Positions 21,285-31,519 are shown, counted from the stretch's first letter. The stretch: DNA of 64,000 nucleotides from Hippopus hippopus (GCA_946811185.2 OX328102.1:14881194-14945193); one strand, 5' to 3'. Translations and numbers: made by a program. Notes: a model not told the origin generated them from the letters alone.

Positions 21285-21447
21285 ATATATAAATCGACGC
21301 GTGCTTTTTGATCATTGTAATATTCCTACAATTCTTTGAGAAATTCTGGTCCGAAACCTTACATACCTTAAAAGGCTACGTACCACTTTTGGGAAATTTT
21401 TTTAGAATGTGAATATTTTCTTTATGAATCTTCTCTTCAATATTTGA

Positions 21448-21880
21448 GCCATGTTCTGGCAAAATGAGATTTTACTCTTTACCACACAATCCCGAGTTTT
21501 GACGACTCTAAAAGAAAAGGCTTTTGAAAACATTGTGGGAAAAGGAGAAAATGCTGGTAAACAGCATTTTCTCCTTTTCCCACAATGTTTTCTGCCCGAT
21601 CAAAGACAGAAATCATTATTTTAGCTACATTTAATTTGTCCTCTGCAAATGCTTTCAATTTGAACAAGTCTAAAAATTTTCTCGCTTGGTAAAGGGTTGA
21701 TGCATTTCTATGGTGCATTGTACCAAGAAAAAAAAAAAAACATCAAATATTTATGGATCAATAAAATCCGTTTTGTCTGAAAACCGACTGAATCATGAGG
21801 TAAAATGGTCCTTGGACATGCACGAATTTTACAAAAAGTTTCGACTAATATCAGCCTGCGCGAGCTCGGGCTACACGGTA
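21448..21880 (-). mobile_element. MITE-C interrupted by MITE-A
   Basis: GAGCCATGTTCTGGC at 21448 is the left TIR. After MITE-A, TGCATTTCTATGGTGC, TTATGGATCAATAAAATCC and ACATGCACGAATTTTAC follow in family order. The hairpin and right TIR are decayed or missing after about 21860. Confidence 0.8.
21473..21700 (+). mobile_element. MITE-A copy inside MITE-C
   Basis: ACTCTTTACCACACAATCCC left, perfect hairpin at about 21524-21592, CTCTGCAAATGCTTTC, right GGTAAAGGGTTGA. The junctions fall at the TTTAATGCATC segment of MITE-C. Confidence 0.95.
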
Positions 21881-22000
21881 GAGAAATACTTAAAGTAAGC
21901 GTGCAGTTATTTTCTTTTTCTATATTCATCTGCATATTTACAAACAACATTTTTTTTTTTACCTACGAAAAGGGGGTTTATGGGCGACGATACATTAAAA

Positions 22001-22188
22001 CTTAGGCTGCTAAGCGCGATTCAAGGAGCTTTTGCGGACAGTGTAGATCCAAGATCAGACTGCACAAAACGTGCAGTCTGATCTTGGATCTACACAGTCC
22101 GATATCTTTACCAAAAATAGAAAAACCTTTGAAACAGCAAAATTTGGGTTTAAACTATCGGCTTTCATTTCACTTATTTAGCCGGATC
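22001..22188 (+). mobile_element. MITE-B copy
   Basis: TTAGGCTGCTAAGCGCG start, hairpin GATCAGACTGCAC-AAAAC-GTGCAGTCTGATC, CAAAATTTGGGTTTAAAC, end near TTATTTAGCCGGATCC. Confidence 0.9.
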
Positions 22189-22262
22189 CGCTCCAAATAT
22201 ATAAATTCTATCTTTTTCGACCACTGAACGTAAAATCTACAAAAACAGAAGGAAATTTATCT

Positions 22263-22373
22263 TATAAGACTGGCTAAACAAGCGGACGACATAGATCAAA
22301 GATCAGACTGCACGTTCTTGATCTATGCCGTCCAGAAAAGCTACTGTATCCGGCTATAGCGCTAAAAGGGATA
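22263..22373 (+). mobile_element. MITE-B2 copy, one arm shortened
   Basis: GACTGGCTAAACAAGCGGACG, AAGATCAGACTGCACG, then directly TTCTTGATCTATGCCGTCC. The GTGCAGTCTGA part of the second arm is deleted. Confidence 0.75.
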
Positions 22374-22514
22374 AACTTTTTTAATCTTTGATTGGCCGAC
22401 CGAATAATTACGATTAGGGTCTGCTCTACCACGTTATTTCGGTTATCGACCGCAAGCCCCTGTCGACTACAGAGGATGGGACTATTCAAGGACTGAACGC
22501 ACCGGAAAGATAAT

Positions 22515-22740
22515 TTGATTGTATGATTGGTGTTTAACACCATTTTCAACAATATTTCAGTTATATGGCGGCGGCCAGTGCACCTATCCATGCTTTCCTG
22601 GAGATTCTTTTACCAGTACTCCGCTCAATTTTCTTTCCAAGCCACTGGCTGTTTTCCCACATAACCATTGTCGAAATACTGGAAAGATGAACAGTATCAG
22701 CACGCGCTCCATGTGCGAAAAATAATTAGGTGTGAGGAAA
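22515..22740 (-). mobile_element. SINE-2 body, inverted
   Basis: Read on the minus strand: tail GGTGTTAAACACC, GATAGGTGCACTGGCC, CCAGGAAAGCATGG, CAGCCAGTGGCTTGG. The tRNA head is absent. Confidence 0.8.
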
Positions 22741-22811
22741 AGAGGTGTCGGAGGAACCAACTTTTTGACCTCAATTCTGATCCTTTCAGCTCCAAAGCCA
22801 AAAAAAAGAAA

Positions 22812-22886
22812 CCTTTGTGTGTGGTATAGGTCAAGATCATGTCAAAAAAAAGGTATAATCCGATCTTGGATCTACACTTACAGGGG
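22812..22886. mobile_element. MITE-B relic
   Basis: GGTATAGGTCAAGATCATG and CGATCTTGGATCTACAC survive; the hairpin tip is replaced by an A run. Confidence 0.4.
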
Positions 22887-23224
22887 CGTAGTTAGCCAAA
22901 AATAAAGAACATTTATACATAAAAATAATACCGAAGGTATTATGTGAGGCGCGAGGTGCCGAGAGGGGGGGGGGGGGGCGAAATATCCTAGTTGGTTCTT
23001 GAGGTTCCCCTCCCCCAGAATATTCTTGAATTGTAGAAGTTAGTGGCCTCTGATGACGTTTATTGGACTAAATTGTCATTCTTTTATTTCTAAACTGTAC
23101 ACAACCGCTTTTTTTTTCGAACGGGCAGCTAAACCTCTTTCCCCACCCCCCTTTTAGAGAAATATTCTGCCAGCCAAGAGTACAATATCATCGCACATTT
23201 TGTACTGACCGGACACTTTCGAGT
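22887..23224. other. Unassigned DNA with G tract
   Basis: A G run lies at about 22963-22979. No gene or family recognised. Confidence 0.45.
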
Positions 23225-23432
23225 TATGCTCGGTTAAAAGGTACTTTAATGAAATCTGCAAAAAGGTGTCGATACAGGCTAGAAACTTTTTTTGTCGATA
23301 AATTTTCTGTATGTCAAAGAACCATTCTAATTCACAAATCCCATGTTTTTTAGAGAAAAAAAAGTGGATCAACATTACGGGATGACCTCCGTGGGGAGAT
23401 GCATTAGGCCCCCATTTCTCAGAGTAAGGCTT
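23225..23432 (+). mobile_element. MITE-C, decayed, GC hairpin lost
   Basis: GATACAGGCTAGAAAC marks the former hairpin, then TCTGTATGTCAAAGAACC and GGAGATGCATTAGGCCCCC...GAGTAAGGCTTA. Confidence 0.65.
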
Positions 23433-23517
23433 ATTTGTGTTTATCGGTTTGACAATTGAAGTGTAAATGAATAATCATACATTTTTTTTAACATCAGATT
23501 ACTGTTAGTGTTCTTGT

Positions 23518-23625
23518 TGACCAGCACATGGTCTCACAGAGGGTCAAATTTTGCCAATTCCACACTGTTGACCACTGCATGGCCTCACAGAGAGTCAAAT
23601 TTTGCTAACTCCACAAGATTACATT
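23518..23625. repeat. Direct duplication of about 55 bp
   Basis: GACCAGCACATGGTCTCAC with CAGAGGGTCAAATTTTGCC and GACCACTGCATGGCCTCAC with CAGAGAGTCAAATTTTGC repeat in order. No further units. Confidence 0.8.
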
Positions 23626-23780
23626 CGCACATGGACTTCAGGAGTGTTGAATCATAAATTATTTCTTTTACATCTGATTGTTTCAATTAATCAACAGAAA
23701 ATACAAGCTCCACATGTAGCAACAGACCTCTTGTGCGCTCTGGTCCCTCCTGGCTTTGATTTTGTGAAGACGGGAGGGGG

Positions 23781-23966
23781 TTAACGACCATGAGGAAATA
23801 TGCATTTGAAAACATTGTAGGAAAAAGGAGAAAATGCTGGTAACCAGCATTTTCTCCTTTTCCCACAATGTTTTCCACCCTTTCAAGGACAAATTTCATC
23901 ATTCGAGCCACTGAAGTCGTCTGGAAAAAATTACAATTTGGAAAGTCTACAAACTGCTCTCTGGTT
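23781..23966 (+). mobile_element. MITE-A copy, left end short
   Basis: TTAACGACCATGAGG, complete hairpin at about 23808-23872, a shortened right part, and CTCTGGTTAAG in place of the terminal TTAA. Confidence 0.8.
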
Positions 23967-24002
23967 AAGATCAGGCTAGGGGTTATAAATAAGGGAAAAA
24001 TA

Positions 24003-24236
24003 TGAGCCATGCTATGTGAAAAGGGGGTTTAATATATCTGCAAAAAGTATTGACCAATGTCAGCCTGCGCATTCCGCGCAGGCTGACATGGGTCAAAATT
24101 TTTTGCTATTGGTCATTTTTCTGCATGTCTAAGGACCAGTCTAAATAATGATTCAGTCGGTTGTTAGAACAAAACGGATTTCATTTATCTATAGCTATGT
24201 GACGACTTGCTCGGTACAACGCATTACGGAGACAGA
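24003..24236 (+). mobile_element. MITE-C copy, right TIR missing
   Basis: TGAGCCATGCTATGTG left, strong hairpin GTCAGCCTGCGCATTCCGC, ACAACGCATTACGGAGAC then stops. The last 35 bp of the family are absent. Confidence 0.85.
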
Positions 24237-24284
24237 AAAGCATTCAGATAGCCCAAATTTGAAGGCTGATAAAAAACAGTTCTG

Positions 24285-24570
24285 TTTCTTCATTTAATGC
24301 CGTTTTCAACATTTACAGTTACATCGCGGAGGCCAATGCGCCTATCTATACTTCGATGAAGTTTCTCTACACAGTCCCTTGCACAGTATTAATCTCACGC
24401 CACATGCTGCTTCGTCGTATTAATGATAAGTGGTTACAGGGGAATGCATCCTGTCGCAATGCCTATCATCAGTCCTCTGAGAGAAATTGGCTGAGCAGTT
24501 GGTTCGAACCATCGACCCCCTGGTTTCAAGGCCTGTATGATACCGACTGAGCTAACGGGGTCGTACAAGT
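24285..24570 (-). mobile_element. SINE-2 copy, inverted, with tRNA head
   Basis: On the minus strand: head with GTTAGCTCAGTCGGTATC, B box GGTTCGAACCAACTGCTC, CATTGCGACAGGATGCATTC, GATAGGCGCATTGGCC and tail GAAAACGGCATTAAATG. Confidence 0.85.
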
Positions 24571-25043
24571 TCTATGCTGGGATTTCGATAAACGGTTGCA
24601 AAAGTAAAATTGACTTTGGTGTTTAATGATTGAAACGACGATAAATAGCAGGTTTAAAAGGGTACTGGTGGTACTTTAACGGACCTTATTCCAAAAGAAT
24701 GTGTTGTCAGAAGTTTGAACTGCACTGCCCACGGGTAATTACATACATGAAAAGGTTTCCGAATTGCAACTCAAGTATTTCTCTACCGGCTGAAATGTCA
24801 CCATTTTTCAGCCGTCACACGTTTTCTTTCATTAATCTGCATAATACACTGACGGAAAAAAATTCCTGTGCATTACATGATACACATATATCTTTATTGG
24901 GAATGCGAGCTGGTTACAATTTATTGCATTTTATTAAGCATTAACAATTGGACATTTTATTTTCAAGCAGAATTACCACTAATATAACATCCACGGATGC
25001 TACAGCCGATCAGATGACGTGATACTAAAACACTGAGTCTAAA
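24571..25043. other. Unassigned DNA next to the Tc1 fossil
   Basis: CACTGACGGAAAAAAATTCC at about 24848 looks like a Tc1-type terminal sequence, but I could not find its inverted partner, so no element boundary is claimed. Confidence 0.35.
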
Positions 25044-25650
25044 TCAGTACACTGTGTGTCCACCGTTTACTGCAACTATTTTCACACATCGAATTCGCAT
25101 AGCTCGCAAATAAAGTTTGTCAGTGTAGCCTGTGGAAAAGCTGTCCACATCCAAACAAGGGCTCGTTCCAGTTACTGGTGGGTTAGGAAAAAGTCGAGTA
25201 CGTAATTCCATTTCGTGCCAAAAACGCTCTATGGGCGAAAGATCTGGTGACACCGCAAGCCAAGAGTATGGTTTGTCTCGGGGATATCAACACAACGCGA
25301 AAAACATGTAGACGAGCGTTGTCGCGCTCTAACGTGATGTTTTGGCCTCGTGCTTGAAGGAACGGCAAAACTAAGGAAAGAGTCATCCATCATGATACCG
25401 CACTGCCGCTAAATTATCATGGAAAAGATACGGTAGAGTTCTGTGCGTTGCATTTATACCTTCCCAAACCATGACACCCCTTATTCCACTTTAGGGTATA
25501 AGTCAGACGTCGCATGGATCAGAATAAAAATCACCGTGACGTCGAGATACACGATATCGGCCATCACTACGGACCTAGAGGAGCGGCACAGGCACAGACA
25601 TTGTGATGAAAAACTGCACGTAGAGGTGATATGTCATACTGAACAGTTGG
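25044..25650 (-). pseudogene. Decayed Tc1/mariner-type transposase (C-terminal half)
   Basis: This is the only protein-family relic I recognise. Tc1/mariner transposases are DDE enzymes that cut and paste their own DNA at TA. Reading the minus strand from about 25650, pieces in changing frames match the family in the right order. First is the DGRYRV segment that usually precedes a GERY-type stretch. Then GVMVWEGI (normally VMVWGGI) at about 25478. Then LPFLQARG and ERDNARLHV, corresponding to the QDNARPH motif that carries the second catalytic D. Finally SPDLSPIERFW, carrying the third acidic residue, and the end of the protein, VNGGHTVY, just before a stop at 25044. At least two frameshifts (between the GERY-like part and GVMVW, and between DNAR and SPDLS) and in-frame stops break it. 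The first catalytic D (TDES region) is not preserved and the N-terminal DNA-binding half is not found, so it is inactive. Confidence 0.85.
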
Positions 25651-25859
25651 ATTGCATTGTCACAGTGTTAATTAAACTGGGGCTATGTTTCAGACAATAA
25701 TCATCTGTAGCAAAACGTGTAAAGGTCATCATTCAGCAGATTGTTTCGTTACTAAACTGTCAAGTAAGGCTACATTCCCACGGAGGCTGCGACTGACGCA
25801 CTGTTTAACTAATTAGGTCGCGGTCTCAACGAGTTTGCGACTGCCTTATTGATTGTCGA

Positions 25860-26400
25860 GTAAGGCAACCGTCCCTAACAGATTGTGACTGACGTGATAG
25901 GTCACTGCCATGTTAGGTCATTGATGTGTTGTCTGTCATGTAAGGTCACTGTCCAACAGAGACTGTGACTGATGTGTTGTCTGTCATGTAAGGCCATTGT
26001 CCCACAGATTGTGACTGATGTGTTGTCTGTCATGTAAGATCACTGTCCCAAAGAGATTGTTACAGATGTGTTGTCTGTCATGTAAGGTCACTAACCCACA
26101 GAGGTCGTGACTGATGTGTTGTCTGTCATGTTAGGTCACTGTCCAACAGAGGTCGTGACTGACGTGTTGTCTGTCATGTAAGGTCACTGTCCCATAGAGG
26201 TTGTGACTGATGTGTTGTCTGTCATGTAAGGTCACTGTCCCACAATGGTTGTGACCGATGTGTTGTCTGTCATGTTAGGTCACTGTCCCATAGAGGTTGT
26301 GACTGATGAGATGTCTTTCATGTAAGTAAACTGTCCAACAGAGCTTATGGCTGGCATGTTTTCTGAAAAGCAAGTCACTGTCCCACAGAGGTCGTGAATT
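25860..26400. repeat. 48-bp tandem satellite
   Basis: The unit contains GTGTTGTCTGTCATGTAAGG, TCACTGTCCCACAGAGG and TTGTGACTGAT. About ten units; landmark spacing is 46-48 bp; the outer units are diverged. It lies between the Tc1 relic and an inverted SINE-2. Confidence 0.9.
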
Positions 26401-26404
26401 GTCT

Positions 26405-26606
26405 GAAAATATTTTGCCCAGCCACTGACTGCTTTCCCATATAACCATCGTTGAAACATTGATCAGCGGTTAGAGAGGAATGAATCCTGTCGCAATGACT
26501 ATCATAAATCTTTGGAAAGAAAGTGGCCCAACAGGAGCTTCGAATCATCGACCATCAGGTTTCAGCTTTGTGCGTTACCTATAAGCCAACGGGCTCGACT
26601 AATCGC
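26405..26606 (-). mobile_element. SINE-2 copy, inverted, partial
   Basis: On the minus strand: head with GGCTTATAGGTAACGC, GGTCGATGATTCGAAGCTCC, CATTGCGACAGGATTCATTC and CAGTCAGTGGCTGGGC. The tail is missing where the satellite begins. Confidence 0.75.
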
Positions 26607-27029
26607 ATAGAGATTGCGACTGCGCATTGACTGTTAAGTAAGGTCGCGGCCCTACAGAGCTTGCGACTGCCGTGTGTAGCAGGTCATTTCATTTGCAACT
26701 AACTGTCGACTTCAGCTTTTCCCGTCAGTCTTGGAAACTGATAAACGGGGGAGTCACTTATACAATCGATAGATACCGTAGGTAGTATCACACTCACTGT
26801 ATAGGCTGATTGCAAATTTTATAGTTTTGATCAGACACGTCGAAAAGACCATGTCGTGATCTTCTTTATAAGAACACATGCAAAGAATCCAATAATACTG
26901 TATTTTCAAAAGAATCAAAGACAAAGAATGAATATGAATTTCAAGAACGTGATTTATAACATGACAACCAAAACAAATAGCGCATTGTCTTGAAATTTAC
27001 ACGGGTCTGTTTTGCATGAAACTCCAATA
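26607..27029. other. Unassigned intergenic DNA
   Basis: The first 80 bp keep weak satellite-like text (GACTGTTAAGTAAGGTCGC near 26629). Nothing else recognised. Confidence 0.45.
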
Positions 27030-27253
27030 TTAACCCAAACGACGAAGATCTCTGACTTGTCCAGTTTGAAAGCATCTGCAGACGACAAATTAAATGTGGT
27101 GCAAATAACATGATTAAACCTGACAAGGTTAGAAAAAAGATTGTGGGAAAAGGAGAAAATGCTGGTTACCAGCATTTTCTCCTTTTCCCCCAAAGTTTTC
27201 AAAAGCTTTCTTTCTTGGGGCATTTGAAACACAGGATTGTGTGATAAAGGGTA
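27030..27253 (-). mobile_element. MITE-A copy
   Basis: TTAACCCAAACGACG left, AAAGCATCTGCAGACGAC, intact hairpin at about 27135-27195, right end GTGTGATAAAGGGTAT. Confidence 0.9.
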
Positions 27254-27853
27254 TATTGTTTTTGTTCCTCTATAACAGCACCGCCTGGTAGCGCCAACAT
27301 TACTTGTAGGGACCGCCGGGTGGTGACAGCAGTACTTGGCGACGCTTTCCACCAACACAACTGTAATGCACGCAATATGCACGTCGACCGTCTATCATAT
27401 TACATGTACTTCATGCTTGTTTTTCAGAAATTTTCTGTCTGAAAACATATTAGCGAAATTAGCGAACATTTTTTTTGGGGAGGAGGGGGTATAGTACTGA
27501 TACAGTTAAAATGGGGAGAAACTTAAGACAAGTTCCAAGTTTTCAGCACTCTCTCTGTCTTCCACAACGTTTTTTCAACTGTCTTGTACATGGGAGTAAT
27601 TTTTTGTGGTGAATAAACTAACACAATACGACAAGATTACAACCCGACACTTTGGGTTCCATTTATTTTCTTTTTTTTGTGATTAAGAAATTTGAGATCT
27701 AAGATAAGGAATTAATGACGTCACTATATCGAACTTGCACTTGCACACGTTAAGTTTGCAATATTTCTTTTCACTAATTACTGGTTTTGACCGAGATCGA
27801 TTACAGTAAATAAAGTGCAACAGACACTGTAAAAACTACGAGGACTACATAGA
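27254..27853. other. Unassigned intergenic DNA
   Basis: A G-rich run at about 27476-27490 and a lone TGACGTCA at about 27716. No family or gene recognised. Confidence 0.45.
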
Positions 27854-28002
27854 GGATAATCAACTGGTGATATTAAAAACCTGTCACTGGAATGGGGTGT
27901 GATGCGGTTGAAAAAACGAGTCCAAAGGACGAGTTTTTTAACCGCATCAAACCCCATTCGAGTGACAGATTTTTAATATCATACACAACCAGTTGATTAT
28001 CC
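27854..28002. mobile_element. Fold-back element G (149-bp near-perfect palindrome)
   Basis: GGATAATCAACTGG at the left pairs with CCAGTTGATTATCC at the right. Inside, GATATTAAAAACCTGTCAC / GTGACAGATTTTTAATATC and GATGCGGTTGAAAAAACG / CGTTTTTTAACCGCATC type arms pair, leaving a loop of about nine bases near 27920. Only copy seen here. Confidence 0.85.
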
Positions 28003-28251
28003 TATTTATTATATTCCAAATTCACCTTTTTTTATTCTAATAATTATCAAGAATGGCATAATATGAGATACATAGGAAAAAAGTAGTTCCGGCAAACATT
28101 ATGAAACTATATCGTCACTAGTAATGATACCATAATTATCATCACTGGTGGTGTTATTCACTGAGAAATCCCAGTAATTCACCGATAGAAATATAATAAA
28201 GCAGAGTTAACAACTGTGTGCTGTGCAGTAACCAAAGTGCTGTTGACAGTT
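28003..28251. other. Unassigned intergenic DNA
   Basis: No repeat or gene recognised. Confidence 0.4.
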
Positions 28252-28592
28252 GGGTTCCGAAGTTACCAACCATTCTTAAGACCATTTTTAGTCTACTATT
28301 TTCCTCTAGCCATGGCAACCAGACGTGTCTATATAACATTTTGATTATTGTTCTATACAGTAGCCGCGTCTGCTATAAAATATATACGTAGTAGCAATGA
28401 ATATATCAGGTTAGGTACTTACAAACCATTCGTAATTTCATTTTAAGGCTAATTTTAGATTTATTAAAAAGTGCAACTTCTGATTCGCCATATCATTTGG
28501 CTTAGCAAATCAGGAGACGTGTTACTTTCAAATTAAGAAAATTCTTCAGAGTAAGACTAAGAATGTTCTTAAAAATGGTTGGTGAATATGTA
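28252..28592. mobile_element. MITE-F copy with extra internal DNA
   Basis: GGGTTCCGAAGTTACCAACC left, then about 130 bp not in other copies (about 28300-28425), then a second start-like ACTTACAAACCATTCG, inner arms GCAACTTCTGATTCGCC / GCAAATCAGGAGACGTG, and right end AATGGTTGGTGAATATG. It is either an insertion or two overlapping copies. Confidence 0.7.
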
Positions 28593-28623
28593 ACTGTGCC
28601 AAAATATTTCAGGATTACTTGCA

Positions 28624-28882
28624 TTTGAGCCTTGCTCTGTGAAAAGGGGGTTTAATGCATCTACGAATAGTATCGACCCAGGTCAGACTGCGCAGGCTGA
28701 CCTGGACCGAAACTTTTCGCTATTTGTCAACTTTCTGTATGTCCAAGGACAAGTCTACCTCATGTTTAAGTCGGTTGTTAAAAAGTGCATTCAATGGATC
28801 AATAATTACCAAATGGCTTGCTTGGTACCATGGAAACCGGAGATGCATTTAACCCCCTTTCGTCAGAGCATGGCTTTTATAT
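28624..28882 (+). mobile_element. MITE-C copy, hairpin shortened
   Basis: TTGAGCCTTGCTCTGTG left, GGTCAGACTGCGCAGGCTGACC (the tip has lost about 12 bases), right TIR GATGCATTTAACCCCC...GAGCATGGC. Confidence 0.85.
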
Positions 28883-29186
28883 ATTGACGGTGAAAGAGTT
28901 ACTGGTATGTTTATTGTTTAAGTATTTCTGTTTTTAGAATACTGTCTTTATTTCAAAACTGAAAACAATTAAATTCCATTTCAATGATACAAATAGCTAC
29001 AAATAGCTACAAATGGTATCGGTTTACGCAAATAAGGTCAATTTCACTTTGTACGGGCGTTGTCTTTGACAAGTTCTTTAAAGAAAGGTTAACATCTGAT
29101 TAGTTCGTTTGAAAGAGAAACTGTAACGATTCAAGATAGGAATCTAAAACATAATGCGATTTCTTTACTTCTACGTCATAAAATAA
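28883..29186. other. Unassigned intergenic DNA
   Basis: It contains a twice-repeated ACAAATAGCTACAAATGG-type motif near 28990. No gene recognised. Confidence 0.4.
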
Positions 29187-29442
29187 CTGAGCCATGCTCT
29201 GTGAAAATGGGACTTGGTGCATTTCCAAAAAGTATCGACGCAGGCCGACCTGTGTCGAAACTTTATTGCTTTTGGTAAATTTTTGCGCATGTCCAAAGAC
29301 CATTCTACCTCAGGATTCAACAGGTTCTCAGACAAAGTTGACAAAATTGAATTTATGGATCCATGGTTGTGTAATGATGTGGTTGGTATCACGGATCACG
29401 GAGATGCATCAAGCCATCTTTTGCCAGAGCATAGTTCAATGT
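29187..29442 (+). mobile_element. MITE-C copy, hairpin nearly deleted
   Basis: TGAGCCATGCTCTGTG left, ATCGACGCAGGCCGACC as hairpin remnant, GGATCCATGGTTGTGTAATG, right end CATCTTTTGCCAGAGCATAG. Confidence 0.85.
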
Positions 29443-29689
29443 GATTAAGGGTTTCTTCGTTCTAATCCTGGTTTCAATTTCACACTAACTTACAGATTTT
29501 TTGTATATACGGTATGATATTGGGGTCACCTCATAATTATATGCATTAACAAAGTGTCATGTTACTTTTTGTCAAAAATAACAGTACTTTTACGAAATAT
29601 TAGACAAATTAGGACAAAAAAACTTATCGTCAAAGCTCGATGTTACGAGTACAAGTAGCTCAAACACATATGTTAGGATCATCGATATA

Positions 29690-30210
29690 AGCATACTCTG
29701 TGAAAAGGAGGTTTAATGCATCTCTGTGAAACATGATACCAAACAAGTCATCACACAATCATGGATCCATAAAATTATTTTGTATAACAACCGACTGAAT
29801 CATGAGGTATACTGGTCCTTTGAGATGCAGAAACAAAAAGGTTCGACCAAGGTCAGCTTACAGAGAATGGGCAGGCTAACCTGGGTTGATACTTTTTGCA
29901 AGTGCATTAAAACACTTTTCACAGAGAATGGGCAGGCTAACCCGGGTTGATACTTTTTGCAAGTGCATTAAAACACTTTTCACAGAGAATGACTCAGAGA
30001 ATGTGCAGGCTAACCTGGGTTGATACTTTTTGCAAGTGCATTAAAACACTTTTCACAGAGAATGACTCAGAGAATGGGCAGGCTAACCTGGGTTGATACT
30101 TTTTGCAAGTGCATTAAAACACTTTTCACAGAGAATGGGCAGGCTAACCTGGGTTGATACTTTTTGCAAGTGCATTAAAACACTTTTCACAGAGTATGAC
30201 TCATATATTC
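29690..30210 (-). mobile_element. MITE-C with internally amplified hairpin arm
   Basis: Left TIR ACTCTGTGAAAAGGAGG, GGATCCATAAAATTATTTTG, then a block of CAGAGAATGGGCAGGC...CACTTTTCA units five times (29861 to about 30195), ending in the right TIR CAGAGTATGACTCATA. Confidence 0.9.
29861..30195. repeat. Five 61-73-bp tandem units inside a MITE-C
   Basis: Units begin at about 29861, 29922, 29994, 30067 and 30129. Each runs CAGAGAATGGGCAGGCTAAC...CATTAAAACACTTTTCA. Two units carry an extra GACTCAGAGAAT, which accounts for the 73-bp spacing. Units are nearly identical. Confidence 0.95.
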
Positions 30211-30424
30211 TTGTTACAAAAAAAAAAAAATACCTGGTACACTTCATTTGGCATTAAAGGGAATTATTCGAACTTTTGCAAAAAAAATACTTCCAATTAA
30301 AATATTCCACTTTTGCTTCTATTTCTACCTTAATGTGTAAGTTTCACATGACAAAAGCTACCTATCTGCTAATCCAGAAATTTAGGTCAAGAGTTTGAAC
30401 TCCATTTCAGCCTTGTTGTTTTCG

Positions 30425-30606
30425 TGGTTGTTGTTTCGACAGGATTCTTCCTTTACCGCTTAACAAGGTTTCGGCGATGTTTTTTGTCGGAAAGCAATCA
30501 CTGACCTAGAAAGAATGTCGATTAGATTTCTGTGAAGGTATGGATAGGTGCCTTGACCGCCGTAATATGAGTATAAAAAATGGCGATATACTCCGATAAA
30601 ACAAAT
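30425..30606 (+). mobile_element. SINE-2 body, headless
   Basis: GACAGGATTCTTCCTTTACC, GGAAAGCAATCACTGACC, GAAGGTATGGATAGGTGCC and tail CCGCCGTAATATGAG...AAAATGGCGATATAC. Confidence 0.75.
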
Positions 30607-30699
30607 CATGTAATATTGCAGCCGTTTTTGACTCCCTTTTTATCTTGGGACATATTCGTACCAGTTCGTATACCAAATACATAAAGTAAAAGTTGTGCC

Positions 30700-30768
30700 T
30701 GCCTCTCTCCCTCTCTCTCTCTCTGTCTCTCTCTCTCTCTCTGTCTCTCTGTCTCTCTCTCTCTCTGT
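30700..30768. repeat. CT-rich microsatellite
   Basis: TCTCTC/TGTCTC units. The complement reads RERERQ in the 62-codon minus frame at 30606-30794, which is not a gene. Confidence 0.95.
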
Positions 30769-30896
30769 AAATTAGATTTCATTGAATTAGTCATACATGT
30801 AATTAGTTTGTTTACAACTCTAGGTGACTATCAGTTACACATCTTACTTGTTTTAGACTACAACGCACTAAATTTACTCACGGTAATTAAACTTTT

Positions 30897-31095
30897 ACTC
30901 TTAGGCTGCTTAGCGCGACTCGCTGACCTTTTGTGGACAATGTAGATCAAGATCAGGCAGTCTGACCTTGGATCTACGCTGTCCGATAAGGAGATATTAT
31001 TCACCAAAACATAAGTCTAAAATAGTAATATTTGGGGTTTTATTATCGATTTGAAAAATTCATTTTAGAAAGTTTAGCAGGTGAAGAGGTTAACT
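30897..31095 (+). mobile_element. MITE-B copy with hairpin tip deleted
   Basis: CTCTTAGGCTGCTTAGCGCG start, GATCAAGATCAGGCAGTCTGACC (tip CTGCAC...GTG lost), TCCGATAAGGAGATATTATTC, end GTGAAGAGGTTAA. Confidence 0.9.
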
Positions 31096-31233
31096 GTTAT
31101 TTTTGAAATCGTTTCACATTTCAGGTGTCTTCCCATCTCTGATCATCTGTGACGATCGTAAAGGTTCAGGGCTAAACTTTTAGGGTTGTGTCCCCGCGGC
31201 TTTGATGGTGATTAGCACCCTATCACCAGACCT

Positions 31234-31506
31234 AATATAATTGGCTTGCAACACGCGAAAAGGGGCATTCGGACATTTACGTAAAGTATCGTCTCGGATC
31301 AGCCTGCGCAGTCTGCGCAGGCTAATCCGAAACGACACTTTCCGTTTTCATGTAATTTTCTTTTTTGCGCAAGTCTACTGAAGAACAAAATCTAATGTAA
31401 ACGTAAGATGCCGTTTCGGATTAGCCTGCGCAGACTGCGCAGGCTGATCAGAGACGACACTTTACGCAAATGTCCGAATACCCCTTTTCGCGTGTTGCAA
31501 GCCATG
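31234..31506 (+). mobile_element. MITE-D copy, intact
   Basis: GGCTTGCAACACGCGAAAAG left and GCGTGTTGCAAGCC right. Two hairpins with tips CGCAGTCTGCGCAGG and CGCAGACTGCGCAGG. Confidence 0.95.
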
Positions 31507-31519
31507 TGATATAATATAA

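Noticed and set aside
24848..24880. Terminal inverted repeat of the Tc1 element
   Set aside because: CACTGACGGAAAAAAATTCC looks right for a Tc1 end, but no inverted partner was found on the far side of the transposase relic.
30606..30794. RE-rich short protein on the minus strand
   Set aside because: CT microsatellite read in frame.
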